64,000 nt of DNA from a virus. Positions 25,646 to 35,421 of this stretch are shown here, piece after piece (position 1 is the first letter of the stretch; every line of letters begins with the position of its first letter). The stretch covers positions 1 through 64,000 of IMG/VR virus record IMGVR_UViG_3300042691_005081; one strand, written 5' to 3'. The translations under genes were made by a program, and so were the position numbers. Below the pieces are notes generated by a model. The model was not told the origin of the DNA. It worked only from the letters and a program-made list of their open reading frames with translations, and searched no databases.

Positions 25646-26512
25646 ATGTCAAAAGTAATTATCATAAAGTTAACAAAAGCTAGTCCTACATCAGGACCAT
25701 TTGACATCTTTACTAATAAAAGAGATGTTATTGCAAATGATGTTCCTAGAAGAGACCTTATTATTGGTAGAAATTTTACTGTTGATAGCAATGTAACAAG
25801 TATAATATTAGAATCTAAAGGAACTTGTAAAACATCAAAAGTATTTCAATTAAATAATATTAACACTGTTCAACTAGCAGAATCTACATACAAACAATCT
25901 ATAACAGGATGTTTATGGAGACACCTTACTAATATACAATTATATAATTCTTACTATGGAATTACACATGACTATATAATTGATTATCCCTTTGCTTATC
26001 AATTCCAAGATGAAATATTACAAAATGTAAAAGATTATACAAAAGCATTTGAATACCTTCCTATATTAGATGGGGTATTTAATGATAATACAAGAATAGA
26101 AGTTGATAATAAATGGTTTACACATGCTGTATTATATAATGGACAACAATCATCTGGTTTATTAAAACTTGTTCCTAAACCAAAAAACAATTTACAAGCA
26201 TATAATCAATACCCAATATTTAATATAGATAGTAAAACAATAACATATACTAAGAGTGATAACTTTTATCAATACAATACATTCTGGGCTCTAAACAAAA
26301 GTCCATACATTCCATTATTCTATACACCATGTACATCACTTTCTATTGATAAAGAAATAAATCAAGACAATATGGATTACAGCCAACGTTCTTTTAAGAA
26401 AGCTCCATTAAGAGCTAAAGATTTACGTATAAGACATATCCTTAAAGATAATTGCACCACGCATCTAGTAAGCCAATTCACTACTATAAACTCTCAAATC
26501 TCATACAAATAA
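25646..26512 (+). CDS. Tail protein joining a reused small domain to a nozzle-type C-terminal part
   Basis: The ATG at 25646 is chosen over an in-frame start at 25604, which lies inside the previous gene. The product has 288 residues. Residues 1-65 form a small domain with TSGPFDIFTN and SKGTC, like the domain of the gene at 15420. The rest (from about residue 75, LWRHLTNIQLYNSYYG) is an aromatic β/helical part with LYNGQQSSGLLKL and a basic end (RAKDLRIRHI). In my recollection of related phages such a part follows the SFHSY segment of the nozzle directly, so this gene may be its detached C-terminal piece. It starts five bases after the nozzle stop. Confidence 0.6.
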   Translation: MSKVIIIKLTKASPTSGPFDIFTNKRDVIANDVPRRDLIIGRNFTVDSNVTSIILESKGTCKTSKVFQLNNINTVQLAESTYKQSITGCLWRHLTNIQLYNSYYGITHDYIIDYPFAYQFQDEILQNVKDYTKAFEYLPILDGVFNDNTRIEVDNKWFTHAVLYNGQQSSGLLKLVPKPKNNLQAYNQYPIFNIDSKTITYTKSDNFYQYNTFWALNKSPYIPLFYTPCTSLSIDKEINQDNMDYSQRSFKKAPLRAKDLRIRHILKDNCTTHLVSQFTTINSQISYK

Positions 26513-26513
26513 T

Positions 26514-29378
26514 ATGAAAGGAAAAGTAACATGCACATGTGGATGGAGCTGGAACAAATCTGATTCCAGTAAGAAAGATATGTATATATGTCATGAGTGT
26601 GGTAGAGATAATTCTAACAACATGAAGAATGGTGGTTGGTTAGACAATTATGGTGAAGAAGAAAATACAAATGATTCCTCTGTATCATTACCAGAAGGAT
26701 TTGTAGGAGAAGGATATAATACAAAAGGAAGAGATTATTCTCCTGCATGGGGAGGACAATTTCAAGAAGGAGGAGAAATTCCTAATGCTCAAACAGGGAA
26801 AAAAGTTAAATATGTAGAATCAAAAAATGATCCTAGATATAAAGCTTATCAAGATAGTTTATCAGATTATAAATGGTCATCTGAGATTTTAAATAAAGTA
26901 TTAAAAGATAAAAAATCTCCAAATAAAAAACCTATTGATGTAACTAAAGTTGTAGATAAAACACCAAAACAAGTTTTATCAGAAAGAATATCAAGATATA
27001 ATAAATTAGGAATTTCTCCATCTATTATAAAACAAGATATGATAGAAACAGACCCTATAAACAAAGGTACTAATAAAAGAAATAGAGCTGTTTCTTATAA
27101 ACAATTTCCTTATATTGGTCAAGATAAATCTTTAGGAAGTTATGATTTAGCACAATATAAAAAACCACAACAACCAGTAATAGTAAAAAAACAAGAAAAA
27201 AGAAAACCTATACAAGCAATAGAAAACAACTTACAACCAATAGGAATACAAAATGATTTTAATATAGAAGTAGATGTTCCACAAATAAGACAACAATTTA
27301 CTGCTCCAGAATATTATGATGTAGAAGATATTGTAAATAATGGAAAAAGTCAAACTAACTATCAATGGTATCCTGCAAACGGTGAAGCTTTAAGAGAATT
27401 ATCTGAAGAGTCAGGAGATAGAAGAACAATGGTTCCTCGTTATCAGACAGGAGGTTCTCTTCCTGGATCTGTAGGATTTACATACGCACGTACGAAAGGT
27501 ATTCCATCAGAAGGACCATATTCAAAGAAAACAATGCCTAGTGCACAGAATGGTCAAGAGATGAGATACTACCAAAATGGACTTGATTGGAAACCAAAAA
27601 CAATTAGTAGAGATGGTGCATGGTTAGATGGATATGAGAAAGCCCAGACTGGATACACCACAGGAGATAAAGTTGAATATGGAACTCCTGAATACACAGA
27701 AGCATACAATAGAGGTGAAGTAGTTACAGATAAAGGTGTAAGATCTCCTATTGCTCTTGATGAAGTTGTAATACAAAACAACTACAAAAGACCTAGAGGT
27801 GTATGGGAACAATATGCAGATAAAATTGCAGAAGAAAATAAAGACGCTGGGTTGCTTGGTGCAATAATTGGTACACCTATTTCTGCTATAACAAGTCTTC
27901 CACAATTAATGGGAATGAAAGCTTTAACAGGAGAAATGCAAAGACCTTCTGAAGCAATGGATATACAAAATCCTTATGGAGCTTTTGCTGTAGATGCTTT
28001 AGCAGATCCTGCAAATTTAATTGGAGTAGGTGAACTAACAGCATTAGGAAGAGCAGCTAAAGCAGAATCTTTAGCAACATTAGGAAAAGGAGTAAATGTT
28101 GCAGGGCAAATATCTAAACAAGGTTTAAGAGAAGGTGTAGATTTAATTCATCCTGTAGGAAGAACATTAGCACAAATAGAAAAAGAAGGTATAGCAAATG
28201 GATTATCTCCACAAGAAATAAAAAAATTACAACTAGAAAAAGTAGGCATAACTTCTGCACAAAGAGAAGCATATTTTCCTGGTGTTTCTGAAATAGTTAC
28301 AGAATACATCACACCATATAGTTATGATAATCCAGGAGCAAGAATTAAAGATATACCAAGAAGAATTATAAAAGGAGAAAAAAATTCTAAAAACTTAGTT
28401 GATGTTGATAATGATTTTGTATTTGATTTTGAAGCTAAAAATTTAGTGTCAAAACCAAGATATGATGCTTTTAGAATGTATTCAGGTATGCCACAAAAAA
28501 ATAATACTTTTAGAATAGCAGAAACAGTTCCTATAGATCATCCTAGTTATTCTGCTGAGCAATTAAATAACTTAGAAAAGTTTTCATTAAATCAAGAAAA
28601 AGATTTACTCAGTACTTTACCTAGTGAGTTTGATTTAGCTTATTTAAAATATGGAGAACCACAAGATTTAGTTGAATCATTACCTAGGTTAAAAACTGAA
28701 TTACAAAAAATTCAAGATATAAAAAACAAAGGAATAGATATAGGAAATGATTTTAGGCAAACTAATGTAATGGGAGGTTACAATAGAAGATATTTTGATA
28801 ATAAAATGGAATACAATGATATTTGGGACTTAGATTTAAAGGGAACTAAAGTAGAAAAATATTTTGGAAAACCATTTTTATCGCATGGACAATTAGATTA
28901 TTCTTTTTTACCTGCAGAAAAAGAGCTTACTAAGTTAATAGAAAAAGCAGAATATTATAGTAAAAATATTAATAAAATTAAAAAACCAGAAACAGAATAT
29001 CTTGATACTAAAGATTTTATTAATCATATAAATCAATTAAAAATACAAGATATAACAATAAATAAAAAACAAAAAGATGGAGGAATCATTAAAGATGATA
29101 GAGGACAATGGGATCATCCAGGAGAGATAACAGAAATAGGAAGTAATGATATAACTATGGAAGGAGTTTCATATCCTGTTCTTGGAATATCAGACACTGG
29201 AGACACAAAGATAATGAAGCCAGGAGGTAAATATAAATTCAAAGGAAAGAAGGTGACAGAGTTTCCTATGGCTAAAAATGGATTAAGACAAGAACAAAAA
29301 GGACTACAAAACCTAGAGGATTTAACAAATTTTACAAACTACAACAAACCATCAGATTGGTTGAACAAATATAATTAA
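26514..29378 (+). CDS. Large structural/ejection protein with N-terminal zinc ribbon
   Basis: This 954-residue protein begins with a zinc ribbon: C7, C9, C26 and C29 in TCTCGWSW and YICHECGRD, followed by NMKNGGWLDNYG. A low-complexity, Lys/Gln/Pro-rich region follows. Residues 440-530 are hydrophobic and Ala/Gly-rich, with helices that could contact membranes. The C-terminal 120 residues include KDDRGQWDHPGEIT and MKPGGKYKFKGKKVTEFPM, a compact domain that looks conserved in this kind of phage. The mix of zinc ribbon, membrane-active helices and linkers fits an internal or tail-tip protein delivered on infection. The middle (residues 590-830) has no recognised fold. Confidence 0.6.
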   Translation: MKGKVTCTCGWSWNKSDSSKKDMYICHECGRDNSNNMKNGGWLDNYGEEENTNDSSVSLPEGFVGEGYNTKGRDYSPAWGGQFQEGGEIPNAQTGKKVKYVESKNDPRYKAYQDSLSDYKWSSEILNKVLKDKKSPNKKPIDVTKVVDKTPKQVLSERISRYNKLGISPSIIKQDMIETDPINKGTNKRNRAVSYKQFPYIGQDKSLGSYDLAQYKKPQQPVIVKKQEKRKPIQAIENNLQPIGIQNDFNIEVDVPQIRQQFTAPEYYDVEDIVNNGKSQTNYQWYPANGEALRELSEESGDRRTMVPRYQTGGSLPGSVGFTYARTKGIPSEGPYSKKTMPSAQNGQEMRYYQNGLDWKPKTISRDGAWLDGYEKAQTGYTTGDKVEYGTPEYTEAYNRGEVVTDKGVRSPIALDEVVIQNNYKRPRGVWEQYADKIAEENKDAGLLGAIIGTPISAITSLPQLMGMKALTGEMQRPSEAMDIQNPYGAFAVDALADPANLIGVGELTALGRAAKAESLATLGKGVNVAGQISKQGLREGVDLIHPVGRTLAQIEKEGIANGLSPQEIKKLQLEKVGITSAQREAYFPGVSEIVTEYITPYSYDNPGARIKDIPRRIIKGEKNSKNLVDVDNDFVFDFEAKNLVSKPRYDAFRMYSGMPQKNNTFRIAETVPIDHPSYSAEQLNNLEKFSLNQEKDLLSTLPSEFDLAYLKYGEPQDLVESLPRLKTELQKIQDIKNKGIDIGNDFRQTNVMGGYNRRYFDNKMEYNDIWDLDLKGTKVEKYFGKPFLSHGQLDYSFLPAEKELTKLIEKAEYYSKNINKIKKPETEYLDTKDFINHINQLKIQDITINKKQKDGGIIKDDRGQWDHPGEITEIGSNDITMEGVSYPVLGISDTGDTKIMKPGGKYKFKGKKVTEFPMAKNGLRQEQKGLQNLEDLTNFTNYNKPSDWLNKYN

Positions 29379-29380
29379 TC

Positions 29381-32300
29381 ATGAGAAATCAAATTTTAAA
29401 AATAGCTGGTGTTAAAGATGATAAAAGTTTCTATGCTCTCTACCCTACAGAAGAAGCATTTATGAAAAAGCATGGTAAAGCTTTTAAAAAAGCACAATTT
29501 GGTTTTAATGCTCCTGGTATTCCACAAGAAGGGTATTATATGCCACAACAACAGACAATGTTACAAGGACCAATGAATCAGTCTAATAATTATTATCAAA
29601 ATAATAATCCATTCTTTACTACAAATCCTGGGGCAACATCATTAAATAATCCAGCAGTAGCTGCTCCAGAAACTGTAGGAGGAGGTATGTCAGAAGCTAT
29701 GCCTTACATACAAGCTGGTACAGATGTATTGCAAGGACTATCTATGATTAAAGGTCAAAAGAATAAAGTGAAACAAGCTAAACAAAATGCTATGGTTACT
29801 GATGTACAAGCCAAAGCAGCTGAAAGTAGAGATGTAGATACACGTAGACAACAACAAGATTATTTTGGAAGAAAAAGAAATGCTTTAATGCGTCCTATTA
29901 ATGGAGAAGAATTGTTTCCTGTTAATGGTGTAGGTACAAATGTTCTTGCAAAGAATGGAACAGAAATACAAAATACATATGCTCCTAATACATTATATGA
30001 TGATTTAGGATATGAACCACTAGAAGATCAAGTTAAACAATACCAATATGGTGGAAGTATGTTTCCTTTTAATATGAATAGTAACCAAGGTAATATGTTT
30101 CAATATGGAGATATGGCTACACAATTAAGTAATAGATTTATTAATCAAGGAGGACAACAAGATGCTGGTTCTATGATTGGTGGTGGTGTTGGTGCAGGAA
30201 TAGGTACAGCTATAGGTGGTCCAATAGGCGGAGCTATTGGTAAATTTGCAGGAAGTACAATAGGGGGGCTTATAGATACAGCAGATAAAAAAATTAAAAA
30301 ATACAATGCACAAACAGATAAAAACATAGGAAGAATAACAGGACAAGCATTTTCTCAAAACTTACAAGAACAAAATCAATCTTATATGGAAGATGGAGGA
30401 TGGGTGAGTAATGATTGGCAACCACAAGTTATAGCTAAGTTTGGAGAACTTGATGCTCAAGATTATTACAATTTTGCACACAAAGATGAATTTAGAGCTG
30501 GAGGACATTTAAAATCATATACTGCCCCAAGTGAAAGAGCTATGGAAACATATGCTATGGGTGGTGAACTTAAAACTCATTGGGGAGGAGAAGCAGAAAC
30601 CCTATCTTATAATCCTTATCTTCCAGGCCAAGGAGAAACAATTATGTTTAGAGGACAGTCACATGATGAAAGTGATGGACAAGGTAATACAGGTATAGGT
30701 ATTACATATGGTGACAATCCTGTTGAAGTAGAAAGAGGAGAACCAGCGGTTAAACTTAAAGATGGTGGAGAAGAAAATTTAACAGTGTATGGTAATTTAA
30801 TGATTCCTTTTGGAGACGGTAAAGGTAAAAAGTTTAAAAATTATATAGCTGAAATTTCTAAAGGAGAAGCAAAACAAAATAAACTTATAGAAAAAACAAC
30901 AAAAGAATTAGATGGATTTACACCTCTAACATCATTTGATAAACTTAAAATGACATCATTAGAAGCTAACATGAAAGGAGCTAATATGAAATTAAAATCT
31001 ATTGCAGAAAAGAAACAAAATGCTGCTTATTTACAAAATGCTATTAATGATACAGCAAAAGAACACGGACTAGTTGCAGATGATTTAGCTAAAGGTAAAA
31101 TTAAACAAGACAAACACGCTATGAAAGAATATGCTGAATATGGAACAACATTTCCTACAGCTGAATCTGGTATAACTACTGATGATGGTAAAAAAATTAC
31201 TAAAGCTGAAAAAGAAAGATTATTAAAATCTGGTGAGTATAAAATAGATCCATCTAATCCTAAAAGAATTTATAAAGTAAAATCTAAAGCTGCTACAAGT
31301 GAACAAAAGAAATCTGCAAGTGCTATGGATAATATTCCTAAGCAGTCTAAAGATACTAAAACAGGATTGTATGGTGGAGTAACTCCAGAACAATTTGAAG
31401 AATACAAAAAGAAAAATGCTTGGTTTCCTGATTGGGATACTTTTGATCCAAATGATCCTGAAGATGTAAACAATTATGCAAAGGCATATAATATTGAGGC
31501 TGAAAAAAGAGGGTCTAAAGCACGTATACTTCCAGACAAACAAACTCCTGGTAAAACAACTCTTGTAGGTAAACAAGTTACAAGTGCTTTTCTTGATGAT
31601 GTTAAAAAAGAAACTCCAGCATCTATTGAATCAGATTATTTAGAAGTAGAAGATGAGGCAGTTCCTACAGAACCAATTCCATATAAAAGAAACATGTTAA
31701 TGGATATATACAATCAAGCATTTCCATATATAAGAAGAATGCCTGATGAACAATTAGACCCTAGACAATTAATGGGAGAAATGTATGGCCTTTCTAATAA
31801 TCAATTAGAACCTGTTCAAGCACAATTTTATAATCCACAACTTGATGTTCCTTTTGATATTTCTTTACAAGATCAAAGAAATGAAGTGACAGCTCAATCA
31901 AGAGCTGCACAAAGGATGGTTGGATATAATCCTGCAGCTCAAGCAATGATAGCTAGTCAAGCATATGAACCTTTAAATAAAATTACAGGAGAAGAGTTTA
32001 GACTTAATCAAGCTATGAAAGATAAAGTTTATTCTGGAAACAGAGCTACATTAAATGATGCTCAATTAAAAAACCTAGCTATAGCTGATCAACAATACAC
32101 AAGACAAGCTTTAGCTAAATCAAATACAAAAGCAATAGCACAAGCAGCTCTTCAATCCATAGGAGATAAATATGTACAAAATGCTTTAGAGAATAGAAAA
32201 GAAAGAATTCAATCTAATCTCTATCCTCAATTTTCATTTGATAGTGAAGGAAGAGCTATTAACACAGGACAATTTTCACAATTTAATATTCCTACAGTAG

Positions 32301-32491
32301 GAAGTAAACAAGGAACACAAAGACAAGTTCCTGTATATAAGAATGGAAAATTAGACCATTATCAATTAGAAGAATATTATGACCCATCAGCAAATGATGG
32401 TGTAGGTAGTCCTCCTTTAATACCTCTTAAAAATGGAAAATCTATTAAACCTAAAAATGGTTCAATTGTTAAATCTTATAAAAATCTATAA
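29381..32491 (+). CDS. Large cargo/ejection protein with glycine-zipper membrane segment
   Basis: This 1036-residue protein has a Gln/Asn/Met-rich, disordered N-terminal third. At about residues 264-299 lies a striking glycine zipper (MIGGGVGAGIGTAIGG and on), able to insert in membranes as packed helices. Charged helical regions and a Pro-rich part follow. A segment with FRGQSHDESDGQGNTGIGI and NPVEVERGEPAVKL lies near residues 420-460. The C-terminal 300 residues are Gln-rich helices. This is the expected make-up of an ejected virion protein that forms part of a trans-envelope channel. It starts three bases after the previous stop and is followed by an AT-rich gap with a promoter and an inverted repeat. 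Confidence 0.6.
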   Translation: MRNQILKIAGVKDDKSFYALYPTEEAFMKKHGKAFKKAQFGFNAPGIPQEGYYMPQQQTMLQGPMNQSNNYYQNNNPFFTTNPGATSLNNPAVAAPETVGGGMSEAMPYIQAGTDVLQGLSMIKGQKNKVKQAKQNAMVTDVQAKAAESRDVDTRRQQQDYFGRKRNALMRPINGEELFPVNGVGTNVLAKNGTEIQNTYAPNTLYDDLGYEPLEDQVKQYQYGGSMFPFNMNSNQGNMFQYGDMATQLSNRFINQGGQQDAGSMIGGGVGAGIGTAIGGPIGGAIGKFAGSTIGGLIDTADKKIKKYNAQTDKNIGRITGQAFSQNLQEQNQSYMEDGGWVSNDWQPQVIAKFGELDAQDYYNFAHKDEFRAGGHLKSYTAPSERAMETYAMGGELKTHWGGEAETLSYNPYLPGQGETIMFRGQSHDESDGQGNTGIGITYGDNPVEVERGEPAVKLKDGGEENLTVYGNLMIPFGDGKGKKFKNYIAEISKGEAKQNKLIEKTTKELDGFTPLTSFDKLKMTSLEANMKGANMKLKSIAEKKQNAAYLQNAINDTAKEHGLVADDLAKGKIKQDKHAMKEYAEYGTTFPTAESGITTDDGKKITKAEKERLLKSGEYKIDPSNPKRIYKVKSKAATSEQKKSASAMDNIPKQSKDTKTGLYGGVTPEQFEEYKKKNAWFPDWDTFDPNDPEDVNNYAKAYNIEAEKRGSKARILPDKQTPGKTTLVGKQVTSAFLDDVKKETPASIESDYLEVEDEAVPTEPIPYKRNMLMDIYNQAFPYIRRMPDEQLDPRQLMGEMYGLSNNQLEPVQAQFYNPQLDVPFDISLQDQRNEVTAQSRAAQRMVGYNPAAQAMIASQAYEPLNKITGEEFRLNQAMKDKVYSGNRATLNDAQLKNLAIADQQYTRQALAKSNTKAIAQAALQSIGDKYVQNALENRKERIQSNLYPQFSFDSEGRAINTGQFSQFNIPTVGSKQGTQRQVPVYKNGKLDHYQLEEYYDPSANDGVGSPPLIPLKNGKSIKPKNGSIVKSYKNL

Positions 32492-32514
32492 CTAATTCAA
32501 TTATAAAAAATTAC

Positions 32515-32544
32515 TAGAATTAATTATTAATTTTGGTAATTCTA
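32515..32544 (+). repeat. Inverted repeat overlapping the promoter of the giant genes
   Basis: TAGAATTA at 32515-32522 is the inverted match of TAATTCTA at 32537-32544, with 14 bases between them. The TTTG -33 element at 32532-32535 lies inside the repeat. It might be an operator for a regulator, a weak transcript end for the upstream gene, or both. AT-rich DNA makes chance repeats more likely. Confidence 0.4.
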
Positions 32545-32563
32545 ATTATTTAAATTAAATTTG
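32532..32563 (+). promoter_or_regulatory. Bacteroidota-type promoter before the giant genes
   Basis: TTTG at 32532-32535 and TAAATTTG at 32556-32563, separated by 20 bases, are a full match to the Bacteroidota σ70 consensus. Transcription would begin near 32569, about 30 bases before the ATG at 32600. It would drive the 933-, 4346- and 2056-residue genes, a 22-kb unit without another obvious promoter. Confidence 0.6.
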
Positions 32564-32599
32564 CTAACCTACATTTATAATGTATAAATACATAAGCTA

Positions 32600-35401
32600 A
32601 TGGCTTCATTTACAGACAATTTACAATACTTAACAAACTTTAATCCCTACAGACAACAAGTGCCACTTGATGAAATGAGGCAAGTTGGTATGTACAAACA
32701 AGCAAAGTATGAAGAAGGTGTACAAAGAATTCAAACAGCAATAGATAATATTGCTGGCCTTGATATAGCTAAAGATGTAGATAAAACATATTTACAATCA
32801 AAACTTAATCAACTTGGCAATAATTTAAAGACAGTGGCTGCTGGAGATTTTTCTAATTTCCAATTAGTTAATTCTATAAATGGAATGACTAATCAACTTG
32901 TAAAAGATAGTAATGTTCAAAATGCGGTAGCATCCACATCTATATTAAGAAAAGAAAATCAAAGAAAAGAAAAAGCAATACAAGATGGTAAATCTTCTCC
33001 AGGAAATGAATATTTTTTTAATAATCAAGTTGGAGAGTATTTAAATAGTTCAGAGATAGGACAATCTTTTAATGGTAAATACATAGAATACTTTGATATA
33101 GATAAATTTGCTAAAGAAACATTTGATGCTGTAAAGCCTGATGAATATTCTTATGATCAAATTTATCAATTAGGTTCTGATGGAAGACCTATGAAAGATG
33201 GTAGAGGTAATCTTATTTATTCTCCTACAATGACTAGATTAGAAAAAGAGGGAAGATTTCCTCCTAAAGTTAAAGCAACGTTAGAACAAATCTTTTCAGA
33301 TCCAAGAGTAGGTCAACAATTAAACATTACAGGTCAATACAATTATCGTGGGTTAGATACTAATCAACTTGTACAAAAAATTTCATCTCAAAGAGCTAGT
33401 GTATTGAGTGGATATGAAGATCAATTAAATGATCTAGTTCTTAAAAAAAGTATGGGTAAAGATGTGCAAGCTGACATTGATGTTATTGAATCAAAAATAG
33501 CAACAGTGAATTCTGCATATGACAGTTATGTTAATTTAGCTTTTGAAGATCCAAAAACTGTTAGAGGGTCTTTATATAAAGATGATGTGAATTCTAGGTA
33601 CACAACTATGTTTGGGCAGATGAAAGAAAAAACTCAAGTAATGGAAAACCCAGGTTGGAATCAAAACTTTAAACTACAACAAGAAGCTAATGAACAATCT
33701 AGATTTGCTCAAACATTACGTCAGCAAAAGATTGCTCATAAAGATGACATGGACTATAAGTATACTGCATTAGCACAAGCTAAAGAACTTGCTATAATTG
33801 CAGCCAATGCTAAGGGTAAAGGTAAAACACTTGGTGGAGGTGATCTTGATGATGGTGCAGGACCTGGAGGAGATCCTACAGAACAAGCAGCTCAATCTGC
33901 AGCTATTGAAATTATTCGTGTACAAAATGCTAAATTTGAAGAAGCTGCTAGTAATTTCTCTAATGCATCTGATGGATTTATGTGGGAAACTATTTTCTCA
34001 AAAATTCCTAAAAATGATGTTACTCTTAAAGGATTAATGAATAAAGGAATGAAACGTGATGATGCTATTTCATTAATGATAAATAATGCTGCTAAAGCAG
34101 CTGGCCAAAGCCCAGAGCAATATAAAACACATTGGGCAAATAGAGCAACTACGGAATATAATAAATTAACACCAGAAGAAAAAGCAGCACGGCCAATCAT
34201 CTCAGATACATATCATAAATATAGAGATAGTAAACGTATATTTGATAGTGAGTTTATTGTTAAGAAAAAAATTGATACTCAAAGACAACAAGAGCTTGGA
34301 GAAGTTGGTAAGAAGATTGCAATGACAGACTTCAAACCACAAACAATAACATGGCAAGATAAAAAATATACACTTACTAAAGATGATATATTAGATCTTG
34401 CTATATACAAAAAAGGTAATACAGGAATATTAAGTGAATGGTTTGGTGGAGAAGATGCCAGAGCTCTTAAACAAGATTCAAACATGGCTCTTTCTAGATT
34501 AACCAAAAGAGGTAAAGCAGCATTAGCAGAAGCTTATCTTAATGATGAAAATATGCAAAAAGATGAAGGATTTTATAATATTGTAAAAGGAGTAATGGAT
34601 CTTCCTAATAGAATTAGGTATCAATCTGAAGGATGGGGAGGAACTACTAGAGATTGGTCTCAAGTTAAGAAAGCAGAAAATATAATGAATAATCAAGCTT
34701 ATACAGAAGGGATTAAAAAATCAGCTGAAATTATACAACAACATTATAACATTGCTCCAAACAGAAATATTGATGTAATGACAGGAGATAATGAAATTGA
34801 TAGAGGTACATTAGCTAAACTTAAACGTTGGGGTGCTGAGGCTGTAAATGGAGCAGGAAACTTATCTCCAGATTATGAAGACTTTAATGAAAGTTTATCT
34901 AATAACCCTAATGAAAATAATATAGGTGCTCGTACTATTTTTGATGAAAACAATAACCCTATGGTTGAGGTAATATCTTATGATAGTACAGGTAAACGAA
35001 AAGCTGGTATTACATTACAACCTGATCAAGCTACTAAGATTGATATTGATCTAGGAACCTTGTATGAAAATAAAGAAGCTTCTGCAGCTAGAAATAAAAT
35101 GAATTTTAATAATAATCAAACTTCTGCTGAAGATCCTTCACAGACATCTACATATATTTCTGGAGATTCATGGTATGATAAAACTGATTTTCCAGGAATG
35201 AAGGGTAATAAAAACTTTGATGTTCAAGCAAATATTGTATACAGTCGTGGAAAGTATTATCCATTTGTATATGTATCAGATGGTTCTAAACAAACTGTAA
35301 AACAATTAAATGGCGATGAAAACTTAGAAAATTTATTAACAGCTCTTAAAACTGTAGTTACACCTACCTTTGCTAAAGGTTTAATAACAACACCAAACTA
35401 A
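32600..35401 (+). CDS. Virion cargo/ejection protein of the giant operon
   Basis: This 933-residue soluble protein has a helical N-terminus starting MASFTDNLQYLTNFNPYRQQ, a form I associate with crAss-like cargo proteins. Helical regions alternate with short charged loops. A Gly/Asp-rich hinge (GGGDLDDGAGPGGD) lies near residues 411-424, and the C-terminal 130 residues are more β-rich. No catalytic motif is visible. It is the first gene of the operon that encodes the RNA-polymerase-like and nuclease-like giants, with 20 bases to the next start. It is therefore likely to be packed with them, perhaps to hold or guide them through the portal. Confidence 0.6.
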   Translation: MASFTDNLQYLTNFNPYRQQVPLDEMRQVGMYKQAKYEEGVQRIQTAIDNIAGLDIAKDVDKTYLQSKLNQLGNNLKTVAAGDFSNFQLVNSINGMTNQLVKDSNVQNAVASTSILRKENQRKEKAIQDGKSSPGNEYFFNNQVGEYLNSSEIGQSFNGKYIEYFDIDKFAKETFDAVKPDEYSYDQIYQLGSDGRPMKDGRGNLIYSPTMTRLEKEGRFPPKVKATLEQIFSDPRVGQQLNITGQYNYRGLDTNQLVQKISSQRASVLSGYEDQLNDLVLKKSMGKDVQADIDVIESKIATVNSAYDSYVNLAFEDPKTVRGSLYKDDVNSRYTTMFGQMKEKTQVMENPGWNQNFKLQQEANEQSRFAQTLRQQKIAHKDDMDYKYTALAQAKELAIIAANAKGKGKTLGGGDLDDGAGPGGDPTEQAAQSAAIEIIRVQNAKFEEAASNFSNASDGFMWETIFSKIPKNDVTLKGLMNKGMKRDDAISLMINNAAKAAGQSPEQYKTHWANRATTEYNKLTPEEKAARPIISDTYHKYRDSKRIFDSEFIVKKKIDTQRQQELGEVGKKIAMTDFKPQTITWQDKKYTLTKDDILDLAIYKKGNTGILSEWFGGEDARALKQDSNMALSRLTKRGKAALAEAYLNDENMQKDEGFYNIVKGVMDLPNRIRYQSEGWGGTTRDWSQVKKAENIMNNQAYTEGIKKSAEIIQQHYNIAPNRNIDVMTGDNEIDRGTLAKLKRWGAEAVNGAGNLSPDYEDFNESLSNNPNENNIGARTIFDENNNPMVEVISYDSTGKRKAGITLQPDQATKIDIDLGTLYENKEASAARNKMNFNNNQTSAEDPSQTSTYISGDSWYDKTDFPGMKGNKNFDVQANIVYSRGKYYPFVYVSDGSKQTVKQLNGDENLENLLTALKTVVTPTFAKGLITTPN

Positions 35402-35421
35402 AAACACCAAATTTAATAATT

